From Symbiobacterium thermophilum (GTDB lineage: Bacteria > Bacillota > Sulfobacillia > UBA995), in assembly GCA_020725145.1 (NCBI GenBank), contig DYFO01000005.1, forward strand, positions 1 to 63,561: 63,561 nucleotides of DNA. The letters are read 5' to 3'. The position numbers and the translations under genes are program-made. This document shows, in pieces, positions 1 through 7,771 of the stretch. Within the stretch, counting starts at the first letter, position 1. Each line of letters opens with the position of its first letter. The notes beneath the pieces were generated by a model. It was not told the DNA's origin and ran no database searches. It saw nothing but the letters and a program-made list of their open reading frames with translations.

Positions 1-109
1 CGGGACCGGGTGGTTGGCCGACGCTCTGTCGGTGCTCGTCAGGTGATTCGGTCTCACAGGTAGTTCCGGCGAAAGCCCGAAGAAAAATCAGCGGCGCTGG
101 TAATCCTCC

Positions 110-138
110 GTGACATTGGTGACAGTTTGAAGTACAAT
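110..138 (+). promoter_or_regulatory. sigma-A-like promoter of the Xre/ImmA/PIN operon
   Basis: GTGACA (110-115) and TACAAT (133-138) are separated by 17 bases and differ from the -35 and -10 consensus by one base each. The GTGACA hexamer recurs at 119-124, giving a short direct repeat over the promoter. The Xre gene starts 56 bases downstream. Confidence 0.55.
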
Positions 139-150
139 GAGAGCTGGAAC

Positions 151-165
151 GTAACTCCGAGTTAC
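151..165. promoter_or_regulatory. palindromic operator candidate for the Xre repressor
   Basis: GTAACT (151-156) and AGTTAC (160-165) form a perfect inverted repeat around CCG. It lies just downstream of the expected transcription start and 28 bases before the Xre start codon. That is where a self-repressing Xre dimer would bind. Binding itself is inferred. Confidence 0.45.
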
Positions 166-193
166 CTCCACCGGGTGAGAGGGGAGAGCAATT

Positions 194-523
194 ATGACTT
201 ACCGGGAGGTAGGCCGGCGCATCCGGGAGGTACGAGAACGCCTGGGGCTGACTCAGGACGCTGTGGCCCGGCACCTGGGAGTCACCCGTCCGGTTGTGTC
301 CAACATCGAACGAGGGAAGCGCCCGCTCACGCTGGAGGAACTGGACAAGCTGGCTGACCTGTTTGGGTACTCCCCAGGCCACTTCCTCCAGGGAGAACCG
401 GAAGACGCCGTGGCCGTCATTTTCCGAGCTCGAGAACTGGACGAAGAGGACCTGGGCAAGCTGTCCTGGCTGCACGGGTTCCTGCGGGATTTCTGGGAGA
501 TCCGGAACCGGAAGAGGGTGTGA
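194..523 (+). CDS. Xre-family helix-turn-helix transcriptional regulator
   Basis: A 109-residue protein with an N-terminal Cro/CI-type helix-turn-helix at about residues 8-62; the recognition region includes TQDAVARHLGVTRPVVSNIE. The C-terminal 45 residues are acidic and probably dimerise or contact the partner. The ATG follows GAGGGGAGAG (about 178-187). The stop overlaps the GTG of the ImmA-type peptidase gene, so the two are translationally coupled. By analogy with Xre/ImmA pairs of mobile elements, it probably represses its own promoter, where a palindrome lies at 151-165, and is inactivated by the peptidase. That role is inferred from the family and the gene order. Confidence 0.85.
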   Translation: MTYREVGRRIREVRERLGLTQDAVARHLGVTRPVVSNIERGKRPLTLEELDKLADLFGYSPGHFLQGEPEDAVAVIFRARELDEEDLGKLSWLHGFLRDFWEIRNRKRV

Positions 524-1284
524 CCGTGTCCGGAAGTAGCCTCGTCTCCCAGATGGCCCGCGACGCCCGTCGGCGCCTGGGGTTGTCCGAAGATATTCCG
601 ATCCGGGACCTGTTCCGCCTCCTGGACCAGAAGGGGCTTCGGGTCATCCGCTACCCGTTTGGCTTCCGCAAGGCGTCTGCCCTGCTGGCCAGGTACCAGG
701 GTGAGCATTTCATCGTCGTGGACTCCACCCGGAGCTTGGGGCACCAGGTGTTCTCTGTGGCCCACGAGTATGGTCACTTCCTCCTGCACCGGGACCGGCT
801 GGCGTTCGTCTGTGACCCGTCCTACCCCGACATCGGGTCTGCGGAAGTCGAGCGCTGGGCCAACCGTTTCGCAGCCGAGTTCCTGATGCCCCGGGCGGCG
901 CTGGAACGCTGGCTGGTCGAACATGGGCTTGCAAATGACCGGGTGTCGCTCTTTGACGCTGTGCGGCTGCAGCAGGCCATCGGGGTCAGCTGCGAGGCCA
1001 TAGTGTACCGGCTGGCGGAGCTGGGCCTCATCACCCCGGACCAGCGGCTGGCCTGGGTCCAGGAGTCGCCGGTGCGGCTGGCCCGGAAGTTGGGCCTGCA
1101 GACCGACCTTTACCTTCCGGATAACGCCATCCAGGTGCCCGAAGAGTACCAAGTCCTGTGGGTGGAAGCCTACGAGACTGGGCAGGTGACCTTCGCCAGG
1201 CTGCAGGCCGCCCTGAAGCGGATTGGGGTGGGCGCCGGCAACCTCGACCTGCAGCACCCGGTGAGGGTCGAGGATGTTACCTAA
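520..1284 (+). CDS. ImmA/IrrE family zinc metallopeptidase (COG2856)
   Basis: A 254-residue protein whose zinc-site motif HEYGHFLLH (HExxH) lies near residue 82. A further acidic residue follows in the AEFLMP segment, as in ImmA and IrrE proteins. It begins with GTG overlapping the stop of the Xre gene, the usual arrangement in which the peptidase cleaves or derepresses the Xre partner. Its 3' end overlaps the PIN-like gene by 11 bases, making a three-gene operon. In ICEBs1-type elements such pairs control induction; in other genomes they act as toxin-antitoxin-like or stress modules. Which applies here cannot be told from sequence. Confidence 0.85.
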   Translation: MTVSGSSLVSQMARDARRRLGLSEDIPIRDLFRLLDQKGLRVIRYPFGFRKASALLARYQGEHFIVVDSTRSLGHQVFSVAHEYGHFLLHRDRLAFVCDPSYPDIGSAEVERWANRFAAEFLMPRAALERWLVEHGLANDRVSLFDAVRLQQAIGVSCEAIVYRLAELGLITPDQRLAWVQESPVRLARKLGLQTDLYLPDNAIQVPEEYQVLWVEAYETGQVTFARLQAALKRIGVGAGNLDLQHPVRVEDVT

Positions 1285-1816
1285 ACCTGTCGCCTGCGAT
1301 ACCAGTCTCCTGTCGTACTTTGTCCACGGAGGCATCTTCCACATCCTACAGGTGCTCTTCGCGGGTCGGCTATATGTGCCGCCTACGGTTGCCGCAGAGG
1401 CAGGGCGGACTCCCGTGGTGTGGGAGGCCGTTGCCGGCGCCCTGCGTGATGGGTGGCTACTCCGCGCCCACCTGTCGCCCGAGGAGTTGGCTGCAGCTGT
1501 GCGGGTTCGCCAGAACTATGGGCTGGACGATGGGGAGGCGGAGGCCGTCGCCCTGGCCGCCAGGCGTGGAATGGTTCTGATTGGCGACGAGAGGCCGGGA
1601 CGCGCGGCTGCAACCAGCCTGGGCGTCCTGGTGACCGGCAGCATGGGTGTTCTCTACAAAGCGGTTGAGACTGGGGCACTCACGGTGGACGAGGCGGACA
1701 CAGCTATTTCGCGGATGCGGTCGGCCAGGCAGTGGTTGCCTGTGCAGCGGTACCAGGACGTGAAGGCGTTCGTGGACGCCAACCCGCTGCGGGCGGACTG
1801 GCTTAAGAACTTGTAA
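1274..1816 (+). CDS. PIN-like domain protein (DUF3368-like putative RNase)
   Basis: A 180-residue protein with the spaced acidic residues of PIN nucleases: ACDTSLLSYF near the N-terminus, LDDGEAEAVALA in the middle and LIGDERPGR further on. The arrangement fits the DUF3368 branch, which is often a toxin paired with a small antitoxin. Here the upstream partners are an Xre regulator and an ImmA peptidase, and the 11-base overlap shows co-expression. A terminator hairpin follows directly. The nuclease role is inferred from motif placement; it could also be a non-toxic RNase of a mobile element. Confidence 0.7.
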   Translation: MLPKPVACDTSLLSYFVHGGIFHILQVLFAGRLYVPPTVAAEAGRTPVVWEAVAGALRDGWLLRAHLSPEELAAAVRVRQNYGLDDGEAEAVALAARRGMVLIGDERPGRAAATSLGVLVTGSMGVLYKAVETGALTVDEADTAISRMRSARQWLPVQRYQDVKAFVDANPLRADWLKNL

Positions 1817-1841
1817 GCGACAGAGGATCAGAGAGTTCTCA

Positions 1842-1870
1842 AACGGACGGGGCGCTCCCCCGTCCGTTCT
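1842..1870 (+). terminator. intrinsic terminator of the Xre/ImmA/PIN operon
   Basis: A perfect 11-bp stem, 1842-1852 with 1858-1868, and a 5-base loop. It lies 26 bases after the PIN gene stop and is followed by CTTGCTGACTT, so the T-tract is poor. Confidence 0.7.
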
Positions 1871-1910
1871 TGCTGACTTCCACGGCCAGTCAAACCAGGA
1901 GGAGGAACAC

Positions 1911-2220
1911 GGTGTGAAGTTGCTGCAACCTTGCGGGCTCCGTCTGACCGAGACCAGCACCGTCCGCCTGGCCCTGGGGGGACCGCGAACTCCAGTACGG
2001 GGGTCCGCTGGGACTCCCCGTCGCTAGCCGCTGGGTCTCCGCGCGGGTCGGGTGGTCCGACCGATGGGGCTGGTACGCTGCCTACTGCCAGCAACTTGAG
2101 GACGGCGGTGCCCTTTGGGATCTGTGCAGCCGGGGCAGCGCCAAGGCAACTCACTCCCCGCAAGGGGAGAGGCGGGTATCCCCAAGCGGGTCGGGGCCCG
2201 AAGGCCTCGGCCCTTCTTGT
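1911..2220 (+). ncRNA. possible structured RNA gene, family not recognised
   Basis: This roughly 310-base stretch between two operons has no convincing reading frame but several nested pairings. AAGTTGCTG (1917-1925) pairs perfectly with CAGCAACTT (2089-2097). Inside that, ACCAGC (1953-1958) pairs with GCTGGT (2069-2074), GGACC (1980-1984) with GGTCC (2002-2006), and GGTCGG (2046-2051) with CCGACC (2057-2062). A terminator-like hairpin closes it at 2188-2213. I see no hallmark of RNase P RNA, tmRNA, SRP RNA, T-box or cobalamin riboswitch. GC-rich DNA gives chance pairings, so confidence is low. The strand is inferred from the terminator. Confidence 0.35.
2188..2220 (+). terminator. terminator-like hairpin closing the untranslated stretch
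   Basis: The 11-base arm 2188-2198 pairs throughout with 2203-2213, two of the pairs being G-U, around a CGAA tetraloop. TTCTTGT follows. It ends no visible gene, which is part of the case for an RNA gene before it. Confidence 0.5.
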
Positions 2221-2308
2221 GCATCCATCTGGAAAGGGAGCGGTGCTCCTCTCCACGGCCCAAGCCGGCGGATTGCGCGCCCCGTGATCGGTTGATTTCG
2301 CCGTGCGT

Positions 2309-2336
2309 TTGTGGCTGCTGGCGTCTATGCTATACT
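2309..2336 (+). promoter_or_regulatory. probable promoter of the IS607-type tnpA
   Basis: TATACT (2331-2336) preceded by TG at the extended -10 position, with a weak TTGTGG at 2309-2314 and 16 bases between. It lies 21 bases before the tnpA start codon. Confidence 0.4.
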
Positions 2337-2356
2337 ATCTTCGGTGAGCATCCAGA

Positions 2357-3009
2357 ATGCCCAGATACCACCAACCGCGCCTATACCGAACCGCTGAAGC
2401 CGCGGTGATGCTGGGCGTCCACAAGGACACCCTGCGCCGGTGGGAGAAGAAAGGAAAGATCAGGGCCGTCTGGTTAGGCCGGGAGCGCCGCTTTTCGGAG
2501 GACGAGATCCGGTGCCCCCTGGGCGAGTCCAATCCGGACGTCGCGGTGCTTTACGCCCGCGTGTCGGGACACGACCAGAAGGCGGACCTTCAGAGGCAGG
2601 TGGAAGCGCTAAAGGAAGCAACCGGTTCCCGGTTTTCTGAGACGGTGGTACTGACCGACGTCGGTTCCGGCCTTTCCAGCGATCGCAGGGGCCTGCGGAA
2701 GGCTTTGCGGATGGCCCGGGAGAGGAAGATACGGGCCGTGGCGGTCACCCACCCCGACCGCCTGACGCGGTTCGGCTTGGAGTACCTGAAGGAATACCTC
2801 AATAGCTTTGGCTCAAGGTGCTGGTGCTCAACCGGGAAGCGGACAGAAGCCCCCAACAAGAGCTAGTGGAAGACCTGCTGACCATAGTCCCTTCCTTCGT
2901 CGGCAAGCTGTACGGCCACAGGTCGCACAAGGTAAGAAAGCCGAAGGCGGAAGTGAAGGGGGCGCTCGAACGCCTTGGTACTGACGACGGGCATAAGACT
3001 TCCGGGTGA
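2357..3009 (+). pseudogene. tnpA: IS607-family serine transposase TnpA, frameshifted
   Basis: The first 150 codons encode a MerR-like DNA-binding region (TAEAAVMLGVHKDTLRRWEK) followed by a resolvase catalytic domain containing VLYARVSGHDQK, with the family's catalytic serine. IS607 TnpA joins ends through a serine-recombinase synaptic complex. At about 2810-2815 the frame slips: the original frame runs on to 2866 as unrelated residues, while the next frame continues the family sequence (KVLVLNREADRS to 3009). Restoring one base near 2811 rejoins both parts, so this is a one-base deletion in an otherwise full-length gene. No tnpB follows. Confidence 0.8.
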
Positions 3010-3179
3010 GTTTGTCGGGCCGTTGACGAACCTCGTCGCGCTTGGCTTGCAGTTCAAGGAGCAGGTCCTGGTGCGCTATCGGTCCCCTGAGGGGTTGGAA
3101 AAGGTCGCGGCCCCCTCCGGCCAAATCTGGAAGCTCCTTGACGGAGAGGTCTCCCGCCCGCAGGTCCTCTACGGATGTT

Positions 3180-3270
3180 GTAGCGGAGGCGCAAGTCTCT
3201 GGCGAGAGCCGGGGAGAGGTAGCGGTGGTTCCCCTCAAAACCCCCCGGCTCTAGCCGTGGGGAGGTTCAG
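3180..3270 (+). ncRNA. omega-RNA-like right end of an IS605/IS607 element
   Basis: An imperfect 9-bp hairpin, 3241-3249 with 3254-3262 around TCTA and one C-T mismatch, is followed at once by AGGTTCAG (3263-3270). Many TnpB-associated elements end in just this hairpin plus GGTTCA, which is the 3' part of the omega-RNA scaffold and the junction to the guide. No intact tnpB is present, so this would be an orphan scaffold. The assignment rests on remembered family resemblance and was not searched. Confidence 0.4.
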
Positions 3271-3391
3271 CTCTACCACGACCTTCGGCTACGTCAGCAG
3301 CGTAACCGCAGCGAACATCGGCTTCCTGGTCAACCTCTTGAACATGCATAGTTGTGCCTAGCTAAATCTAGCGTGGGAGGAACGGTGAGAA

Positions 3392-4327
3392 GTGAGCGAG
3401 ATCAAGCGGTCTATCCTGGAGGCGATCGGGTGTACTCCCCTGGTCGAGCTGCAGAGGGTTCGACCTTCCGGCAGTCGCATCCTGGTCAAGATGGAAGCGC
3501 TCAACCCGGGAGGAAGCGTCAAGTGCCGGCCCGCGTATGCCATGATCCGCGCCGCCGAGGCCCAGGGCCTGCTCCGACCGGGTTCGGTGATCGTCGAGGC
3601 CACCAGCGGCAACCAGGGCATCGCGCTGTCCATGGTCGGTGCCGCACTGGGCTACCGGGTGAGGATCGTGATGCCGGCCAACATGAGCCAGGAGCGCCAG
3701 GCGATCATCCGGGCTTACGGCGCGGATCTTGTGCTCACCGATCCGGGAGCGGACATCGGGGAGGCCATCCGCAATGCCCTGGCTGCCGTCGAGCAGATGG
3801 CCCAAGAGGATCCCCGCGTGTTCGTGGCAGGGCAGTTCAACAACCCGGCCAACCCCCGTTCCCACTACGAGACCACCGGCTCGGAGATCGTCGAGCAGGT
3901 AGGCGAGCAGGGTCCGGTCCACGCTTTCGTGTCCGGCATCGGCACCGGCGGCACCATCACCGGTGTGGGCAGGCTTCTGAAAAAGACCTACCCAGGTTGT
4001 CTGGTGGTGGCCGCCGAACCCGAGAAAGCTCCGTTGATCTCCGGGGGCCAGGTCGGCCATCACCTGCAGCAAGGGATCGGGGACGGCATCATGCCCTCCA
4101 TACTCGATCCCGACCTCGTCGACGAGACGGTGCTGGTCAGCGACGAGGACGCGGTGGCCACCGCGGCGCGTCTGGCCCGCGAGGAAGGGCTTTTCGTCGG
4201 CGTCTCCTCCGGAACCAATGTGTACGCCGCGCTCCGGGTGGCCGAGCGAATGGGCCCCGGCAAGACGGTGGTCACGCTATGTCCCGACACCGGGGAGCGG
4301 TACCTGAGCATGGGGGTGCTGGGGTAG
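3392..4327 (+). CDS. cysK: cysteine synthase (O-acetylserine sulfhydrylase)
   Basis: A 311-residue fold-type II PLP enzyme making cysteine from O-acetylserine and sulfide. The PLP lysine lies in GGSVKCRPAYAM near residue 42, the substrate loop is TSGNQGIAL, the phosphate-binding loop is GIGTGGTITG, and SSGTNVYAA and PDTGERYLS close the active site. Length is normal. The GTG start follows GGGAGGAACGG about 12 bases upstream. It stands alone between the transposon remnant and the pyrimidine operon; with no sulfate-assimilation neighbours, sulfide is probably supplied directly. A CysM or O-phosphoserine-dependent variant cannot be fully excluded. Confidence 0.9.
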   Translation: MSEIKRSILEAIGCTPLVELQRVRPSGSRILVKMEALNPGGSVKCRPAYAMIRAAEAQGLLRPGSVIVEATSGNQGIALSMVGAALGYRVRIVMPANMSQERQAIIRAYGADLVLTDPGADIGEAIRNALAAVEQMAQEDPRVFVAGQFNNPANPRSHYETTGSEIVEQVGEQGPVHAFVSGIGTGGTITGVGRLLKKTYPGCLVVAAEPEKAPLISGGQVGHHLQQGIGDGIMPSILDPDLVDETVLVSDEDAVATAARLAREEGLFVGVSSGTNVYAALRVAERMGPGKTVVTLCPDTGERYLSMGVLG

Positions 4328-4646
4328 GCTAAAGGAGGCGGCACCGCAAAGGGCAGTGATGGGGCCGAGCCAGGCGGAGCGCAGTTTGAAACCCTGACTC
4401 CTGCCGGTCTTGGCCGGAGGCGGCCCGGGCACAGGTCAAGACGCACCCGGGGCTGCGATCACAGCGGGAGCAACCGGTTATGAACGCCGGTCCCCAGGTC
4501 GGTGAGAGACCGGCCCTCCGGCCAACAGGTTTATGGGGAGCCAGGGCATGACCCTCGCCATCTTCGGCCGCGCCGCCGGCAACGTACCGGCAGACACCTG
4601 GCGGTAGGGCCGGGTGTTCGATCCCGCCGCTCCGCTCGGCACCGGG
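4328..4646. other. 320-base intergenic region without recognised gene
   Basis: GC-rich DNA with several short self-complementary GCCGG/CCGGC runs, no open frame with a ribosome binding site, and no RNA family I recognise. A GTTCGATCC string near 4616-4624 resembles a tRNA T-loop, but its flanks do not form a T-stem. Confidence 0.5.
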
Positions 4647-4675
4647 TTGACAGCTCCCGCGTCGTCTGCTAAGGT
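4647..4675 (+). promoter_or_regulatory. sigma-A promoter of the pyrimidine operon
   Basis: A consensus TTGACA (4647-4652), a 17-base spacer and TAAGGT (4670-4675). Transcription would begin near 4682, just ahead of the first PyrR-binding hairpin. Confidence 0.7.
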
Positions 4676-4696
4676 ATTGGCAAGAAGAGCCGCTGG

Positions 4697-5361
<665 letters not shown>

Positions 5362-5386
5362 CGGGTGGTAATCCTCAAGTGGCAGA

Positions 5387-5485
5387 CCCTTTAATCCGGC
5401 CCTGCGAGGCCGGCAAGGGCAAGACGCGACAGGGCGCTCGGAGCGACCTCCCTACTCCCGTTGATGGGAGCGGGGAGGTTTTCTT
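5387..5485 (+). promoter_or_regulatory. PyrR-dependent attenuator 2 (pyrR-pyrB spacer)
   Basis: The PyrR-binding hairpin at about 5387-5420 has a CCTGCGAGG loop core and GGCAAGGGC. The terminator is formed by 5446-5459 with 5465-5479, followed by TTTTCTT. It gives a second UMP-sensing checkpoint between the regulator and the biosynthetic genes. Confidence 0.9.
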
Positions 5486-5518
5486 GTCGGCGCCCATGAC
5501 AGGTCGGGGGGTTGCAGC

Positions 5519-6448
5519 ATGCGACTGAAAAGCAAGCACGTGCTGGGTCTGCGCGAGATGGAGGCCGAGGAGATCAACCTCGTGCTGGACACGGCCGACT
5601 CCATGAAGGAGATCATCGGCCGCGAGATCAAGAAAGTTCCCACCCTTCGGGGGAGGACGCTGGTCACGCTGTTTTACGAGCCCAGCACGCGGACCAGGAC
5701 ATCCTTCGAGCTTGCCGGCAAGTACATGAGCGCGGACACCGTGAACATCGCCACCACCACCTCGGCGGTGGTCAAGGGAGAGACGCTCAAGGACACCGCC
5801 CGCACCCTGGAGATGATGGGGACCGACGTGCTGGTCATGCGCCACCCCATCTCGGGGTCCTGCCACCTCCTTGCCCGCACGGTGAGCTGCTCGGTGATCA
5901 ACGCCGGCGACGGCATGCACGAGCATCCCTCCCAGGGCCTGCTCGACCTTTACACCATCAGGCAGAAGAAAGGGAAGATCGCCGGGCTGCGGGTGGCCAT
6001 CGTGGGCGACATCCTGCACAGCAGGGTGGCCCGCTCCAACCTCTGGGGTCTCACCAAGCTGGGAGCGGAGGTGGTAGTGACCGGGCCGAGCACCCTGCTA
6101 CCGCCGGCGGCGCAGGAGCTCGGCGTACGGGCCACCAGCCGGGTCGAGGAGGCCCTGGAGGGGGCGGATGTGGTGAACGTGCTGCGGTTGCAGCTGGAAC
6201 GGCAGAAGGGGGGCCTCTTCCCCTCCATCCGCGAGTACTCGCGGATGTTCGGGGTCAACCGTGAGCGGCTGGCCCTGGCCAAACCGGACGTGCTGCTGAT
6301 GCATCCCGGGCCCATGAACCGGGGAGTGGAGCTAAGCTCGGAGGTGGCCGACTCGGTGTACTCCAGCATCAACGAACAGGTGACCAACGGGGTGGCGGTG
6401 CGCATGGCCCTCCTGTACCTGCTGCTGGGAGGAGGTGAGGCGGCGTGA
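5519..6448 (+). CDS. pyrB: aspartate carbamoyltransferase catalytic subunit
   Basis: A 309-residue enzyme of step 2 of UMP synthesis: carbamoyl phosphate plus aspartate gives carbamoyl aspartate. The carbamoyl-phosphate loop [12 protein letters not shown] is near residue 55, [11 protein letters not shown] is in the middle and MHPGPMNRG is near the end. No pyrI regulatory-chain gene is present, so it is probably the unregulated Bacillus-type trimer, with control left to PyrR. It sits directly behind attenuator 2. Its TGA overlaps the GTG of pyrC, which implies translational coupling. Confidence 0.95.
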   Translation: MRLKSKHVLGLREMEAEEINLVLDTADSMKEIIGREIKKVPTLRGRTLVTLFYEPSTRTRTSFELAGKYMSADTVNIATTTSAVVKGETLKDTARTLEMMGTDVLVMRHPISGSCHLLARTVSCSVINAGDGMHEHPSQGLLDLYTIRQKKGKIAGLRVAIVGDILHSRVARSNLWGLTKLGAEVVVTGPSTLLPPAAQELGVRATSRVEEALEGADVVNVLRLQLERQKGGLFPSIREYSRMFGVNRERLALAKPDVLLMHPGPMNRGVELSSEVADSVYSSINEQVTNGVAVRMALLYLLLGGGEAA

Positions 6449-7716
6449 GGCTGCTCATCAGCGGAGGCAGGATCCTCGACCCCCAACGGGGAGTGGACGG
6501 CGAAGGAGACCTTCTGGTCGACGGCGACCGCATCGGCGAGGGAACCCGGGCGGACAGGGTGATCGACGCCCGGGGCCTGCTGGTAGTTCCCGGTCTCATC
6601 GATCTGCACACGCATCTGCGCGAACCCGGTTTTGAGTACAAGGAGGATCTGGTGTCGGGAACGCACGCCGCCGCACGAGGCGGCTTCACCACCGTGGTGG
6701 CCATGGCCAACACCAGCCCGGTCTCGGACTGCCGGGCGACGGTGGAATGGGTCATCGGGGCGGCGCGCGCGCGGGCCGTGGTGAACGTGCTACCGGTGGG
6801 GGCGGTCTCCAAGGGGCAAAAAGGCGAGGAGCTGGCCGAGATCGGCGACATGGCGGCGGCCGGGGCTGTCGCCTTCTCCGACGACGGCAAACCGGTGACG
6901 AACGGCGAGCTGATGCGGTGCGCGCTGCAGTATGCGGCCATGTGGGGGAGGCCGGTGATCACCCACTGCGAGGACCGTCAACTGGCAGGGGAGGGGGTCA
7001 TGCATCTGGGCTACTGGTCAACGGTGCTGGGGCTGCGGGGTATCCCGGCGGCAGCCGAAGCCGCCATGGTGGCCCGCGACATCATGCTGGCCGAGCTGAC
7101 CGGCGGCCGGCTGCACCTGGCCCACCTGTCCACCGCGCGCAGCGTCGAGCTGGTGCGCGAGGCCAAGGCCAGGGGCCTGGCGGTGACGGCCGAGGTGACC
7201 CCGCACCACCTCTTGCTGACCGATGAGGCGGTGGCCACCTCGGGCTTCGATACCGACACCAAGGTCAACCCTCCCCTCCGTACCCCGGCGGATGTGGCGG
7301 CGCTGCTCGAGGGGCTGCGCGACGGCACCATCGACGCCATCGCCACCGACCACGCTCCTCACCACCAGGACGACAAGGATGTGGAGTACAACTACGCGGC
7401 CTCCGGCATCTCCGGCCTGGAGACGGCCCTGGCGCTGGTGCTCGACCGTCTGGTGGGACAAGGTCTGCTTGAACTGGGCCAGGCGGTGCGTGCCCTTACC
7501 GCGGGACCTGCCCGGGTGCTGGGGCTGGACCGGGGGACGCTGGCCCCCGGCGCTCCTGCCGACGTCACCGTCATCGACCCCTCCCGGGAGTGGACGGTGG
7601 AGCCCGCTCTGTTCGCCTCGCGCGGACGCAACACGCCCTTCAAGGGCTGGAAACTGCGGGGGCAGGCGGTGCTGACCTTGGTTGGAGGCAGAATCGTTCA
7701 CGAGGCGATTGCATGA
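6445..7716 (+). CDS. pyrC: dihydroorotase (class I)
   Basis: A 423-residue amidohydrolase closing the pyrimidine ring, carbamoyl aspartate to dihydroorotate. Zinc ligands are visible in [15 protein letters not shown] (HxH), in [10 protein letters not shown] and [10 protein letters not shown] (histidines), and in [10 protein letters not shown] (aspartate). The GTG start overlaps the pyrB stop and follows GGAGGTGAGG. The length is that of the Gram-positive class I enzyme, not the shorter E. coli type. The promoter for carA begins inside its last codons, at 7709. Confidence 0.95.
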   Translation: MRLLISGGRILDPQRGVDGEGDLLVDGDRIGEGTRADRVIDARGLLVVPGLIDLHTHLREPGFEYKEDLVSGTHAAARGGFTTVVAMANTSPVSDCRATVEWVIGAARARAVVNVLPVGAVSKGQKGEELAEIGDMAAAGAVAFSDDGKPVTNGELMRCALQYAAMWGRPVITHCEDRQLAGEGVMHLGYWSTVLGLRGIPAAAEAAMVARDIMLAELTGGRLHLAHLSTARSVELVREAKARGLAVTAEVTPHHLLLTDEAVATSGFDTDTKVNPPLRTPADVAALLEGLRDGTIDAIATDHAPHHQDDKDVEYNYAASGISGLETALALVLDRLVGQGLLELGQAVRALTAGPARVLGLDRGTLAPGAPADVTVIDPSREWTVEPALFASRGRNTPFKGWKLRGQAVLTLVGGRIVHEAIA

Positions 7717-7737
7717 TCATACGAAAGCAGGTATAAT
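7709..7737 (+). promoter_or_regulatory. internal sigma-A promoter ahead of carA
   Basis: TTGCAT (7709-7714), a 17-base spacer and a perfect TATAAT (7732-7737). The predicted start near 7744 would make a transcript that escapes both PyrR attenuators, since they lie more than 2 kb upstream. Confidence 0.6.
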
Positions 7738-7771
7738 GTTGCCTCAAAAGGCTGGCTGGGAGGTCGATAGC

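Larger units (their letters stand above)
2280..3270 (+). mobile_element. decayed IS607-family transposon lacking tnpB
   Basis: The interval holds a frameshifted serine transposase gene (2357-3009) and, at its right edge, a hairpin plus AGGTTCAG typical of the right ends and omega-RNAs of IS605/IS607 elements. The roughly 170 bases between them are too short for tnpB and show no RuvC or zinc-finger motif. An internal deletion is the simplest explanation. The left boundary is only estimated, because IS607 elements have no terminal inverted repeats. Confidence 0.55.

Noticed and set aside
253..1344. Long minus-strand frames opposite the Xre/ImmA genes
   Set aside because: They are shadows of high-GC coding DNA, with no family motif and no ribosome binding site.
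2828..3238. Minus-strand frame of 136 codons in the transposon remnant
   Set aside because: It overlaps the tnpA tail, has no recognisable domain and no start signal.
3500..3540. Cys after the PLP lysine in cysteine synthase (SVKCR rather than SVKDR) as an anomaly
   Set aside because: E. coli CysK has SVKCR too, so this is a normal variant.
4560..4640. Possible tRNA gene around the GTTCGATCC string
   Set aside because: The flanking bases do not form a T-stem or acceptor stem on either strand, and no anticodon arm is visible.
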